Shown here: in pieces, positions 43,060 through 54,639 of the stretch
Layout of the letters: every line of letters starts with the position of its first letter
How positions within the stretch are numbered: the first letter of the stretch is position 1
Assembly (NCBI GenBank): GCA_030762175.1
Contig: CM060833.1
Coordinates: forward strand, 8,142,501-8,206,500
DNA from: Metallyticus violacea
Lineage: Eukaryota; Arthropoda; Insecta; Mantodea; Metallyticidae
Direction: 5' to 3'
DNA length: 64,000 nt
Program-made: the position numbers and the translations under genes
Notes under the pieces: model-generated
Told to the model about the DNA's origin: nothing
The model's input: the letters and a program-made list of their open reading frames with translations, nothing else
The model's database searches: none

Positions 43060-44285
43060 TGTTTTTGTATATATGTACACATGCATGTAGGTCTGTATAT
43101 ATGTATGTTTATTTTTATTGTTACAAGAACAGTATTAGCATGTAAGCCCATAAGGTGCATGCGACAGTTGTACTTACTTGTGTTTACTTTAAATGCTACA
43201 ATAAAAGTTTATTACTACTATACTACCTAAGTCAAAGTCACTACTAACCGACTGTACCATCCCACTCCAAGCCGTCTACCCATTAAAAAAATGACCAATG
43301 AATTTATAGCAAAACGATTATCATTAAATTTAGGATAATTAATTGATTATACCTGTCAAACCATTGTCCCCTTGTGAGTGATTCACCTGACGGAATTTGC
43401 AGGTGCACGATTAAATTTGGGAACAAAAATGTCGCTAATCTTAAGTTTATTTTTCAAGATATAAAAATAACTTACGCATTGTGGAACACAAATATCACAT
43501 TTTGAAACTTTTTGGAATAGAAATGTAGATGAACCTTAAACTCTAAACACATGCAAGCACACCAAACTCTTACATACTCGCCATTTGAGCATGTAGGAAC
43601 AACCTGATGCCAGTCTTTCTTGATGTCGAGTGGTGCAATTGGCAAATCTCTAAAATACCCAGCACAACGCCCTCCATATTATCGCCTGTCCAGATGTCTG
43701 CATATCCAATTACTTTCACTGACGCTGTCCAGATGCCAACAGGCCTGCGAGGTGTACCCTAAGAATGCACATCGCTGAAAACTTCACCCATTTATCCTGC
43801 AGCAAGCAGCCTGTTGAATTTCTTCACACAGTGAAAAACAAACAATTGACTGACGGTTGCTATGACAACGCGTTCCAAATATTGTATCGCTTTGTATATC
43901 AACACTTACTATAAAGCATATTTTTCAGTTTCTGAACGTCAATAACTTTGTAGTATACATTTTTCATCTTTTTTTTTTCTAGTCATCTAATATAATTTAA
44001 ATTTTGGGAGAAAATTTTGGAATCCACCACATAATTTACCAGTATCATGTTAAATATTATACAATTAAGTTCTTCGATGATCTACTCATTTAGGTACCAA
44101 TAATTCGCTATTGACGATTCGGGGAATGAAATTAGAGTTTGAGAAAACTTTGATGACAGGGATTCTCAACCTATGGCACGCGTACCACTCATATACGAGA
44201 GTTACTACCCGGTGGCATGTAGAAAGTTTAGCACATAAAACATATTAACATTTTTTTATACACAACAAATATTCATTTGTTTCAC
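43060..44285. other. Unassigned AT-rich DNA
   Basis: No supported gene. Some GC-richer text at 43590-43830 could be old transposon but no motif is readable. Confidence 0.45.
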
Positions 44286-44289
44286 TGGT

Positions 44290-45575
44290 GAGCTGTGACT
44301 TGCCCAGCTGGTTTACTTGGCAGTTGAATTTTGCAACCTCAACCAGCTGAACAAGAGTTTGCAAGGTGCATTTACTTCCATATTCTTGGTACAGAAAACA
44401 ACTAAGCTCGAAATCAATATTGGAAACACACCGCCCTTTCTATTGTTGGATGCTTTTATAAGTAAAAATGGAATTGTTTTCACAGTGACTGGCAGTGAAT
44501 ATTAAGGAACACTTTGAAAATCTAATCTCAGATTTCAATGTATATCGAGGGTGCCAAAAAATGTATACACACTTTCACAGCAGATATCTATTTAATATAT
44601 TTCAAAGTTGAACCGAAAAATAACAATAATGTGTAGTATGATGTTCTGTAAAGAGATGTGACTCACATACATTATGATAGCGTTGCTACGTGACAGGTAA
44701 AGCAACAATGAACAAATGAAGCCAAGATTATCGTATGATGTGACTCATATTACGTTATGCTAGTGTTGCTACAACAAAACAGAGCCAAGATTATCGTTTG
44801 AACAGCGGAAAGCAATTTTGAAATGGTATTGGAAAACCGAGAATGTTGTTGAAGTTCAAAGGCAATGGAGACATGTGTACAGAATAGAACCGCCGTTGGA
44901 CTTCTACCTATGGGGAACTCTTAAGGATGTTGTATACCGTAGAAAACCAGCTACACTGACAGCACTTCGGGAAGAAATTGAAACGGCATGTGCTGAGGAC
45001 ACTTTTGCAAACGTTACTCAATCAGTAGTTCAACATACTCAGAAGTGTATCGACGTCGATGGTGGGTATTTTGAGCAACTGTTGTAACTGTAAAAGTATA
45101 AGATGATTAGTGCTCATCATTTTCTGTTTGTGTGAATTAAGTTTTGTTATGTTAACACAGTTTTTTCTTTGCTTGAAGTGTGTATACATTTTTGGCACCC
45201 TATGTATTTTCCTTAAAGCTTGGATTCAGAATTTTGGATTAGAGAGCTGTTTTCTATTGCTGACACCTTACCAGAAACCTTTAACCTTTAACTCATTCCG
45301 ATAAAAACGAATTGATCGAGTTATCATGTGACCGAAGTCTCAGGTAAATGATCAAGGAGGTGGATTTAACAGACTTTTGGTTGGCAAGAAAAAACTAATA
45401 GCCAATCATCTTAAAAAGCTGTAGTTGTTTGTGAATGTGGATTTTCTTCTCTAATTTATACCAAAATCAAGTACAGAAATAAACTGAATGTTGAACACGA
45501 TTTAAGACTAAAATTAAGTTAGTTGAAGCCAAACATGAAAATAACTGTGTTTAGCTAAACAAGCACAACTGAAAC
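44290..45575 (+). pseudogene. hAT-type (ZBED5/FAM200-like) transposase C-terminal part
   Basis: Pieces on both sides of a family C insertion are in the order expected for a hAT-derived protein. Left: FCNLNQLNKSLQGAFTSIFL (44322-44382) and a degraded KEHFENLISDF. Right: FWIRELFSIAD, ELIELSCDRSLR, VDLTDFWLA, SVLK-like, KIKYRN-like and LNVEHDLR-like residues to about 45520. Several frameshifts and stops. It matches the LNxLNLSLQG, ELxxDxxLK, FW and TKYRNRL.xExDLR landmarks of that family. Confidence 0.65.
44543..45206 (+). mobile_element. Family C non-autonomous derivative, nested in hAT
   Basis: 664-bp TA-flanked element with normal 5' and 3' ends (GAGGGTGCCAAAAAATGTAT and its inverted counterpart). 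A plus frame joins the N-terminal block RLSFEQRKAILKWYWKTENV-like directly to PPLDFYLWGTLKDVVYRRKP, then CIDVDGGYFEQLL. About two-thirds of the transposase is deleted, including the first two catalytic residues. Removing the element rejoins the hAT coding sequence. Confidence 0.85.
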
Positions 45576-45579
45576 AAAA

Positions 45580-46730
45580 GTGCGAGTCAGAAGTTAGTTA
45601 AACTTGTAAAGTTACTAGCTATTACTGAAAGTCTGAATACTGGAGTACCTCTATCGGGAATATATGTTTGAATGTTTCATTTACAATATTTTAATATTAA
45701 AAAAGTAATTTTTAAGACATTTCACAGAATAGTCCACTCAATAGCAATAGATTGAACATTTTGTCTCCAATAAATAGCGAATTCTAAATAACCAAACAAA
45801 CCTAGAGAAATGCTTATTTTGATCCTTGCATCACAAAACGTTTCCCTCTTAAATTTTACTTACTGGTACATAATATCCTGCGTTGAATGTAATAGTAGGT
45901 CACTGGAAAAGGTTGAGAGCCCCTGCATTACCGACAGGAAATCTACGTCATGATCAGTTTCAACTTTAATTACTGCTAATAAAGTTCCCATTCGTTGTTC
46001 ATCTCTAGTATTGCTAATAGTATATGTCATCGAGCACATGAAATCGCTATAGACAATGGTTATATACCATGCAGCATATAAAAGGTAGTTTAAAATTTAA
46101 TACTTATGCATAATTATTGCTCTAAAAAGAATTGTTTTAAATTATAAAACGATCTGTCTAAGAACCAACCAGAAATAATGCTTTTAAACATATTGTGTCC
46201 AATTAAAATTGCCAAATCTGAGAATCATATAAACAAAATTATTCAGTCTTATCTAATCTGTATCTAGGCAAGTCAAAATTATTATAATGCCCAATATCGT
46301 AATTAGCTTCTTTTTTATATTATGAAATTATGAATATTATCCTTCACCCAGAGTACTATCTCTAAAATATATAAAGATATTACAGTCATAATTTTTATTT
46401 TCTTAAACAGAAGTGTACAACGGGTTATAGGAGACACATAATTCTTACAGTCCTTTTTTTGAATAGCTATTTTATGAATAACAATAGGCAAAATATGACA
46501 ATAAGGAAAAATACGACAACGTAATCTATTTGCACGAGATTTATCAAATTACGTAGGAGAAATGTAATTCTGCACAGTTTAATATTCAAATAATGAATGT
46601 AATTAGCCCAATTCAAGGAATTTATATATATATTTATATAAATCCTTGCATCTTGTATCTTATTGCTCTCGTTTTCTTGTTTATTTTCAAAGTAAAAACG
46701 GTGTTTTGTTTTTCCTTCATTTAAAAACAA
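45580..46730. other. Unassigned AT-rich DNA
   Basis: No gene-like structure. Confidence 0.5.
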
Positions 46731-46734
46731 TTAA

Positions 46735-47300
46735 AAAGGCCGATCATGTATCAGCTGATTTATCAATATTCTTTGTTCTAAGTCATGGCCATCTCTAATA
46801 TTAATATCATTATTAATACTGTAAAAATAAAGCAGGTCTTGTATCAGCTGATTTATCAATATTGTTTGGTCTAAGTCATGGCCATCTCTAACGTTAATAT
46901 TATTATTAATACTGTTAAAATAAGGTCGGTCTTGTTCAAACTGATTTATCAATATTGTTTGTTTTAAGACATGGTCATCTCTAATATTAATATCATTATT
47001 AATACTATTAAAAATCCATCGTATGTCAGCTGATTTATCAATATTGTTCGTTCTAGGTCATAGTCACCTCTAATATTAATATCATTATTAGTAATGTTAA
47101 AATAAGGTCGGTCATGTATGAGCTGATTTATTACTATTGTTTGTTCTAGATCATGGCCATCTTTACGTTAATATCATTATTAATATTGTTAAAAATTCGA
47201 TTATACGTCAGTTCATTTATTCATCCTAATTGTTTTAAATCTAGTATTAATAGCACTGCTAATAAAAGTCGGTATGTATCAGCTGATTTGTTCAACAAAA
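46735..47300. repeat. Minisatellite, 93-bp unit, about seven copies
   Basis: CAGCTGATTTATCAATATT-type anchors recur with spacings 93, 93, 89, 93, 89 and 71. Each unit also holds TCATGGCCATCTCTAATATT and a CATTATTAATACTGTT run. As 93 bp is 31 codons, the first three units leave the minus strand open with a repeated peptide (ILINQLI, SINN, IRDGHDLEQ), later broken by indels. Confidence 0.9.
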
Positions 47301-47345
47301 TAAAGGTTTATCTACTTTTACCTCTTTCTTCTTGTGGTTGTTACA

Positions 47346-47666
47346 GATTATGAATTCAATGCTTCCGGATCGTTGAGTTTATGTTCGGTGTTTATTCGCT
47401 GCATACATTTTTCCCAAATCGCATCACCAGTACCTGTGTCGCAAGAAGATGCGTTACAATTGGCCGGGTTCGTCAAACAAAAGAATGCACATATCTGCGG
47501 AAGTGACAGACACTGCACAATGTGGGGAGGGGTTCATATTAACCTACATACATCATATGTTGAGGTCACCCCTATATCATGTGCTGACACATCTGTCTTG
47601 CCTCAGACCATCCCACATGATTTACAGTGGCGCATCTTCCACGACGGGTATCTTAAACATTTATAG
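47346..47666 (+). CDS. Weak candidate exon after the minisatellite
   Basis: A strong acceptor (TTCTTCTTGTGGTTGTTACAG|A) opens a frame of about 107 codons with SPVPVSQEDALQLAGFVKQK, slightly reminiscent of an alpha-helical FERM-lobe segment, followed by unremarkable sequence to a stop. No donor is obvious. It may be chance or a decayed exon. Confidence 0.25.
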   Translation, partial: DYEFNASGSLSLCSVFIRCIHFSQIASPVPVSQEDALQLAGFVKQKNAHICGSDRHCTMWGGVHINLHTSYVEVTPISCADTSVLPQTIPHDLQWRIFHDGYLKHL

Positions 47667-47669
47667 CCT

Positions 47670-48238
47670 GGAATACGAAACTGTCTCTCTTTAGATGCGT
47701 TAGGCTGCCGTTCATGATTGCAGATGACGAACTGATTCTATACTGAAAGAGATCTTGTGTTGGATCTTGCACCATTTTGTAAAAGCGTTCGGGGAATGTC
47801 GTAAACTGCACGGATTATATACCAAACTCTTGTCATTTAAAATTCGAACACATTTACTTTTACATTTCTTCCCCCTTCCATGTTACCACTGTGCATTCGG
47901 ACTTGTAGGACGCTCCCAATGCTTGGGAGAGTGTAGCTGTCTTCTGAGGTTGGGATGACCGGAAATGTTCTCCCAAATACAGCTGCCGTGCCGGGAGGAA
48001 TGATCCATGAGCCGAATGAGCTCTGGGGACATTGTGGCCTAGGTTTCCCAGGCATTCACCTTAAGATCTGAGAGAAAACCCCTGAAGAAACACTCAATTA
48101 CGAAAGTGATCCTTGAGGGAATCGAATACAGGAAGCACAAATGAACACGGCGACAAACTTTCACTATTATATTATCCGTGTAATATTTAATGACGAAACT
48201 TAATATTTTTTCAGACACATTTCCCAGTTCCCATATTT
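47670..48238. other. Unassigned DNA
   Basis: Nothing recognised. Confidence 0.45.
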
Positions 48239-48241
48239 TCA

Positions 48242-49098
48242 TACAGTGTGATCAGTTTTGTTTCCCACCGGAGTGTTTTGCGCCGCTCGTTAGCCAGTTA
48301 CCGGCCATTCGGATCTGTGATTAGCGGGAGGGTAAAACAATAAAACAAACCAACCATACATCAATATACAACCCATTTAAAAAGGTCTTTACTTATCAAA
48401 TGATCAATTGAAGTGTTGAAACTACCCGCCTTCATTCTGCACACATTTTTTAACATTTCTTTAGGAAATTGTTCATCACTCGCTGTAGCTCTTTTTGAAA
48501 AACCCGGACAATTTCCTAACGAATATTATCTTTGAGTTCTTGTATGGTGTACTAGTTCGTTTTATACACGCAATTTTTAAATTTACCCCAGAGATAATAA
48601 TCGCAGGCTGTAAAAAATAGTAACTTTTGCAATATGAAATTCCCACTTGTTGTGCAAGACAACAAAGAGAATTTCTAGGGGAATTTTCTGAACTTCCCAT
48701 TATCATGTAACCTTTCTTCGGTGAGAGCCCTGTGCTATTTTATGGTTTCTTAGGCTGGACATTTCCAGTTTCTTACACTCATTATACAGACTATGAACTG
48801 TGTTCCAGGAAACTTGCTTGAAACAGTCTTCCAACTTCGCGAGCTGATTTGAGTTAACACATATGAATTGTATATAAAAACGCACTGTTACGTTGTAAAC
48901 ACACGAGGCTTGATACACTGTGTATACTGTCGAATTAAGAAACGAAAACACAACACACACCCGGGAACAGCTGTGCTACGACTGTGACAATCAGCGAGGC
49001 GAACAAGTAAGCAAGCAGGTTTGCTGTAGCAAACGAGTGGGGGCTCGCTAGCAGAAAAACCCCACGCCGTGGGGGAAATTATTATTCATCGCACTGTA
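48242..49098 (-). mobile_element. Family G deletion derivative, copy 2
   Basis: 855-bp TA-flanked element with TIRs TACAGTGTGATCAG and ATCGCACTGTA. Its minus strand has the family 5' end (TGTCACAGTCGTAGC, TTCCCGGGTGTG), a degraded HTH segment (ASCVYNVTVRF..), then the C-terminal block with ITLRDKI-like and FPKEMLKNVC, and the shared 3' end (GTTTGTTTTATTGTTTTACC). The catalytic middle is lost. The overlapping plus text has no independent gene. Confidence 0.78.
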
Positions 49099-49284
49099 TT
49101 TGCCATTCTGGTGACGTATTCACAAACTCCGCCTACGCACAGTGTTAGTTAAAGATGGGAAACGTTTAAGCGTTCCATACATATAAAAACAGACAATGTG
49201 CGCAGACCGCCTTTAAAAATTTCTCGCTGGCACGGACTGCTAAGATTTTACTCAACGTTTAAAATCCCAAATTTATTATATATA

Positions 49285-49844
49285 TACAAGGGTACCAAAA
49301 ATGTATACACACTTCAAGCAAAGAAAAAACTGAGTTAACATAACAAAACTGAATTTACACAAACAGAAAATGATGAGCACTAATCATCTTAGACTTTTAC
49401 AGTTACAACAATTGCTCAAAATGTCCATCATCGGCGTCGATACACTTCTGAGTACGTTGAACTACTGGGAAAGTGTCCTCAGCGATTGCAGCACATACCG
49501 TTTCAATTTCTTCCCGAAGTGCTGTCAGTGTAGCTGGTTTTCTACGGTATACAACATCCTTAAGAGTTTCCCATAGGTAGAAGTCCAACGGCGGTTCTGT
49601 TCTGTACACACGTCTCCCTTCAACAACATTCTCGGTTTTCCAGTACCACTTCAAAACTGCTTTCCGCTGTTCAAACGATAATCTTGGTTCCATTTTGTTG
49701 TAGAAACGCTAGCATAACGTAATGTGAGTCACATCTGTTTACAGAGCATCATACTATACGTTACTGTTTTTTTCGGTTCAACTTGAAATATATTAAATAG
49801 ATATCTACTGTGAAAGTGTGTGTTCATTTTTGGCTCCCTCCCTA
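49285..49844 (-). mobile_element. Family C non-autonomous derivative, copy 3
   Basis: 560-bp TA-flanked minus-strand element. It holds an intact 96-codon frame starting MEPRLSFEQRKAVLKWYWK, with the same deletion junction as 44543 (VYRTEPPLDFYLW) and ending CIDADDGHFEQLL. The residual peptide has a DUF4817-like N-terminal piece and a C-terminal tail but no DDE core. Confidence 0.87.
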
Positions 49845-50115
49845 TATTGTCCACCACTGTGTAAATGTATAAACAAATAAATGCATTTTTTCAATACTTG
49901 TCTTTTTCATTGGAGTGTAATGGTTACGTAAAACTAATAATCATAATATTACATTCACCACTATACACAAAGCACGTAAAAAAACATTACTTTTAATAAT
50001 AACTACCGACATATAATGACACTATACAACTCTAAAATTTTAATTCCGGAATGACAGAGCTAATGTTACTGTTATTTTACTTACAAGCCGTGATATCTGA
50101 TTTAATGGGAAATCA

Positions 50116-50331
50116 CCGGCATGGGTGGCCGAGGTCGTTAAGGCGCGGACTCATGAGCGGCAAGTCTGGGGTTGGAAACCCGCCAGGACTAACCTACCTG
50201 ACTGAGGTATTTTTGCAGATTTTCCTCAGGCTTCATAAATGGCCAATTCCGGGGAGATCCTAATTTAGCTCTGGAATGTTTTCTTCCGTAAAAAAAACTT
50301 TCCCAATATATCATTTCATCTCATGTATCAT

Positions 50332-50385
<54 letters not shown>
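50116..50385 (+). mobile_element. SINE B copy ending in (AAT)n
   Basis: Plus copy (50118-50333) with head GGCATGGGTGGCCGAGGTCG and body. The 3' tail is replaced by an (ATA/AAT)n run to 50385. Confidence 0.88.
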
Positions 50386-50537
50386 GGGAAATTGTTTTAT
50401 TAGATCTGATCCTACCTTTTCTAAAAGGTGTACATATTTGGTTTTGGATAAATAAGCGCAAAGATTGACTATGTGTTCAAGTAAGTTGTTACGAAAGAAT
50501 CCATACTTTCCTTATGCATTTTACTACCAAATTTGTC

Positions 50538-50762
50538 TCGTAGACCTAAGATCGCGGGTTTAAACCCGGCCAGGTTTAAACGTAAAAATCCTAAATATGG
50601 CTTTCTTCTGAATGGAAATAAAGCTGTGTGTGGTTCCCATAAAAGAACCTCAAGGCTGAAAGAAGATGCCTGTGAGCAAAATTTGTAGGCCGTTTCACGT
50701 CCTGAATGGAATGGGACGCTGATGGCCTGATATGTGAAGAGCGTCCGTAAATAAAACAAATC
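50538..50762 (+). mobile_element. SINE A copy, truncated
   Basis: Starts at the B-box region (GATCGCGGGTTTAAACCCGG) and continues to the (A)-rich tail CGTCCGTAAATAAAACAAAT. A 30-bp stretch around GGATTTTTTCGG is missing. Confidence 0.87.
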
Positions 50763-50769
50763 AACAAAT

Positions 50770-51420
50770 TCACTGCCGAAAAATGCAATGATGATGTCAG
50801 GGAAATTTTGACGTAAATATCCCAGTATTTACAGTATGGATGGCTTATGTCCGAATCTTTGATTTTCTTGCTTCTAAAAGCCGGCTCAAGAATTTCTGTA
50901 GTTCTAAAGGAATGCATTAGGTGTCGCTTTATTATTGCTTCTAAACTATGTTTGGCAATCAATTGTAAATGTCCAAGTTATGAATTCGTTTATTAAAACT
51001 TTAAGGATATTAAAAATTCACTTTTTCTCATCATAACACATACGAAATTCTCATATTTGGTATTGAAATAAAAATAATTAGTACTACACCAGATTAATTA
51101 AGGTGGATAAATCGTGCTTTTATTGAAATCAGGTTTTCGGTTTGAATTAATTATTGGTGATTTCCTAACGACGGTCCAGCATTTATAAGCATTACTTTTA
51201 TTTCCTTTTCTTCTAAATTTCTACTATGTTTAGTTGAGAAAGTTTATCAAAGTTTTTGAATTATAACGTTTCAGATTTTAAAAAAATTATGTTGAAGAAT
51301 AAATGACACATCTTTGAAAAACGTATATTGTGTTTTCCGCTCTTTATAGCAGTTTTCACCATATACCATTACTGGATAAAAATCATGTAGAAGAATGTCC
51401 TAAAGAAACAGGATTTCTTT
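50770..51420. other. Unassigned AT-rich DNA
   Basis: Nothing recognised. Confidence 0.5.
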
Positions 51421-51423
51421 TTT

Positions 51424-51687
51424 GAATAGTGTTTTAACTACTGAGGCACCACAGGCGGTGAACACTGTTGATAAATGAGATGAAATGAAATGATGTGTTT
51501 GGAAAGGATTTTTAAGGAAGGAAACATTCTAAGCCTAAGTTTAGGGCACCTCCCTGGCATTTGCCATTTATGAGGACTGAGGAAAACCTGGAAAATGTCT
51601 CAGTCAAGGAGGACGGTCCTGGTGGGATTCGAGCCCCGGACTTCCCGCTCACGAGTCCACGCCTTAACGACCTCGGCCACCCGTAGG
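51424..51687 (-). mobile_element. SINE B copy
   Basis: Full-length minus copy with the tail start worn (AATAGTGTTTTAACTACTGA) and a good head (ACGACCTCGGCCACCCGTAG; B box GGGATTCGAGCCCCGG). Confidence 0.9.
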
Positions 51688-51841
51688 TAAATATGGAGGA
51701 TGTTCTACAAAATTACTATTTAAAATAAGCAGTTATCCAAGAGTAAAATTCCTTGCACAAATACCATCTCGATTTGCTAAACTTTCTGTATTCATTTTTG
51801 GCATCATTTTACAACATACGAATAGCCTAACTTAACCTATA

Positions 51842-51843
51842 AA

Positions 51844-51903
<60 letters not shown>

Positions 51904-51937
51904 GAAGAGGTAACCACACGATTTTCTTTAGTTTTAG

Positions 51938-51981
<44 letters not shown>

Positions 51982-51985
51982 TGTT
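51842..51985. repeat. (AAT)n and (ATT)n microsatellites
   Basis: Two opposed trinucleotide tracts, (AAT)n at 51845-51902 and (ATT)n at 51941-51980, separated by about 38 bp, so the RNA or single strand can fold back. Confidence 0.95.
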
Positions 51986-51999
51986 TCAGGGTTTTAAAT

Positions 52000-52130
52000 A
52001 TGCCTAAATCATTTCAGTGGAAGTAGAACGTTCTTTTTCCGTTATGAAAAATGTTCTCTCTGATAAGCAGCTGACTATGACAGTTGGTATCTTGAAAAAA
52101 ACATCTTGTAGCTTGTAACCAAGAAAAGTA
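52000..52130 (+). pseudogene. hAT dimerisation-domain remnant, copy 2
   Basis: Nucleotide-level copy of the 30.75-kb fragment (shared GTGGAAGTAGAACG, TGTTCTCTCTGA, GACTATGACAGTTG, CTTGAAAAAA). Frames are broken differently in the two copies. Confidence 0.7.
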
Positions 52131-52299
52131 AGTTTAAGTACTTTAATTGTGTGATAAAGAAATTATTAAGTATTTTAAATACTATTTTCATTAATGAGTG
52201 ATATTACTCTGTTTTCACTTTTGATAAATGCCTGAACTCCCGGACTCTGATTATGAGAGATATAGTTTCATAGCAGTGTGTAACACCTACTTCGTGCAA

Positions 52300-52440
52300 A
52301 AAACTGCATCCAGTTGCTCCTAGCTGGGACACAAACGGGAATGTTGGACCAATAAGCTGCGAGAAAACATGGATGGGAAGTGTTTCTACCTCATCCGCCT
52401 TACACGCCGGACGTGGGTCCACCAGACTTAAGAGAGAAAA
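52300..52440 (+). pseudogene. Possible mariner third-Asp scrap
   Basis: The plus strand reads FLPHPPYTPDVGPPDL, the HPPYSPDLAPCDF-type block near 52378-52428, ahead of a (CAAA)n tail. No other transposase landmark is nearby. Confidence 0.4.
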
Positions 52441-52444
52441 AAAC

Positions 52445-53035
52445 AAACAAACAAACAAAACGTAGACCAGTCGTTACCTGCGCCATTCCGCAGTTGAACA
52501 AAATAGTGTTTCACTGACTTGCTCATCGAGATGCAGAGAGACTATATTGAAGGACTCGGTCAAGATATAACAGCAATAATAGTGTGAGAAAAGGCTGCTA
52601 TACTAAGGAATTCACAGATACTTCCTTGACCGATAGAGTGATTGCTCGTATTAAACAGTTTTACTGTACCTGCTGCAGGTGCAAGGGCGAGAGCGTGATC
52701 TTCCTGTGGACCTTTCCTGCAGGGATGTATCGTTTCCTGTCCGTCATAAACATCACTACTACTGTTTCTCTGTGACGTCGACGCTCGTTATCGCCAATCT
52801 CTGGCTCTGTTATCTCCAAGGTTGTCATTACGTGAAAACCGTAAATAAACCTTGAGATAAAGTGCAACCACACGCCCCACAGTTTTGTTTCCGACATTAG
52901 CACAGTGCCAATTGTTATTTACACTATTTGTTCATGCTCTTGAAAACCGATCGGTGATACCGCGGTGAACGGCAGTGACAAAGTCCGCAGCTGTCATTGT
53001 CGCGTTAAGTTATTAACACTGAAAGCACATTTACT
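52445..53035. other. Unassigned DNA
   Basis: Open frames occur at 52584-52903 on both strands, without splice or family support. Confidence 0.4.
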
Positions 53036-53039
53036 CACC

Positions 53040-53810
53040 ACCTCCCTTCATTTTCCATTCATTACCCTCTGAGAAATGGAAAAGATTTCTTCACGAATGT
53101 TATTTTTCAGTTTATCTAATTGTCTTATACACTTTTTCCTTTAATGTCCCCCAGAGATAAAAAACGCAGGTCAATAAATCGGGGGATCGAGGGAGTCATA
53201 TGTTAGTGATGACTCTATCGTCGAATATTTCATGAATTGCATGCAGAGACATGGGCAGTATGTGCTGTGACAGAGTCCTGTTGGAAAGTCGTTCTCTCAC
53301 AGTTAATTCAGGGTTTTTTCGTAAAGCAGGTTAGGTTTTTCTGGATTAACATACCCACTAGTTGCAGAACCAAGATTCGTCGGAAAAAAAATTAAATTAG
53401 GGTCATTTACTCCGTCATACACACTATTCAAAATTCTTTCATAAAATCTATTACTAGATGCAGGGTCACCCGGTTGTAATTCTTACACCATTTTAATTTT
53501 ATAGGGTTTTAAATCTCATTAGCAGTTCAAGGAATAGGATACTCTCGTTTGCTGAGAAACATGTAATGATTTTTTTTAGGAAAAAATTCCAGAGCATGTC
53601 CATTACTACTTTTCTATGAGAACTGTACACGTTTAATCAAAAATGCTTCCCGTTTCACGAAATTAATTTACCAATCTGTGAATTGAAGTTGGACTTGGAA
53701 GTTCAACATCAGAGAATCTTTCTTAAAACAATCCCCGCACATCGAGCCCAGTCTGTACGCACTTGCAAATTGCAAAATGCTTTTTGGGGAACAGAATGCC
53801 TGAATTGAGC
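53040..53810 (-). pseudogene. Family H (IS630/DUF4817-like) transposase, decayed
   Basis: Minus strand from about 53780 downward: a degraded HTH region (DWARCAGIVLRK, then a WxINFVKREAF-type piece), a middle segment with YNRVTLH that matches the 27.3-kb fragment, a first-Asp segment reduced to SDE-like residues near 53380, and a C-terminal NNIREEIFSISQRV-like block near 53060-53110. Many frameshifts. The element ends were not located. Confidence 0.55.
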
Positions 53811-53845
53811 CACATTAAGTGAATACACTGTACTCATCACGCCAA

Positions 53846-54060
53846 CTAATGGATATTTATGTCCCATAACACACAAGAACACGTTCCTAGAGTTAAAAGC
53901 GTACTTATCTCCCCTCCGGCTCCCAGGCCGGTTTTCAACAAAGACGAGAACTGCAGAGCTTGGTCAAGTGCGGCCAATTGCACAAAGGAAAAATCCTCCA
54001 GTGGTTCCAAATGTTTCAGTAATGATCGTCTTTGCAAGCTCATTACGATGTCATTCAAAA
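53846..54060. other. GC-richer open block, unassigned
   Basis: Both strands stay open. The minus strand reads LLKHLEPLEDFSFVQLAALD and KTGLGAGGEIST. No start, splice pair or family could be fixed, so it is noted only as possible coding sequence. Confidence 0.3.
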
Positions 54061-54107
54061 TATTTGTCTGTCGAATCTTCCTCTGTCACATTTCATTCCG
54101 TTGTTTT

Positions 54108-54375
54108 GTTACAGAGCGGAAGTGTCAGCTGAGGGTGGTGTGGTGCTGTGTGGCAGTGGCTTGCGATTTCTGCTTCGGCGTCTGATGTGGAAGTGGATCT
54201 TCAGACGGGCTCGAACTCCCCGAGGAGGCACTCACTTGTATTCGGTTCTTCTATCTGTAAACACCGTTAGGAACCCTGGATTACGGCCACCCAGCGTCTC
54301 CCTCACCTCATCCTTTCCTTCCGGAGATGTCCCAACTGAAGACATAGACACAAACGGCAACCCTTGAGCAAGGCT
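54108..54375 (+). repeat. Unnamed interspersed repeat, copy 1
   Basis: Diverged copy of 58530-58800. Both begin TTGTTACAGnGnnnAAGTGnCAG, share GGTGGTGTGGTG-like, TCCCCGAGGAGG-like and CCCCACCTCATCCCTTCCTTCC-like text and end with a TCCC..CC.TGAGCC-type stretch. Family unknown. Confidence 0.6.
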
Positions 54376-54639
54376 AAAGCGCCGAAATGCCTCTGCCGCC
54401 CCTACCAGTTTTCAAATTACAGCAGAGCAGTAATCTTCTAATCAGCTGCAAATAGAATTTCGACAGAGTCGAGCAGTTGTGCTGTGCAGCCGAGAGTGGA
54501 ATTTCATTAAATAGTGCAGCAGTGCTGTGCAATGATCAAATACTCACAGCTTCGCCCTGAAGAAGGAAGGGTGCCACAGCCCAGTGAAAGTTAACACTCA
54601 GATGTCAGCCAGCAAGGTGCTTGCGATTGTTTTGTTTGT

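Noticed and set aside
43340..43420. Small minus-strand exon ending at a GTATAA donor
   Set aside because: It would be only 34 bp, with a weak acceptor and no phase-compatible partner.
46735..47300. CRISPR array
   Set aside because: The repeats are contiguous 93-bp units without unique spacers and lie in eukaryotic DNA.
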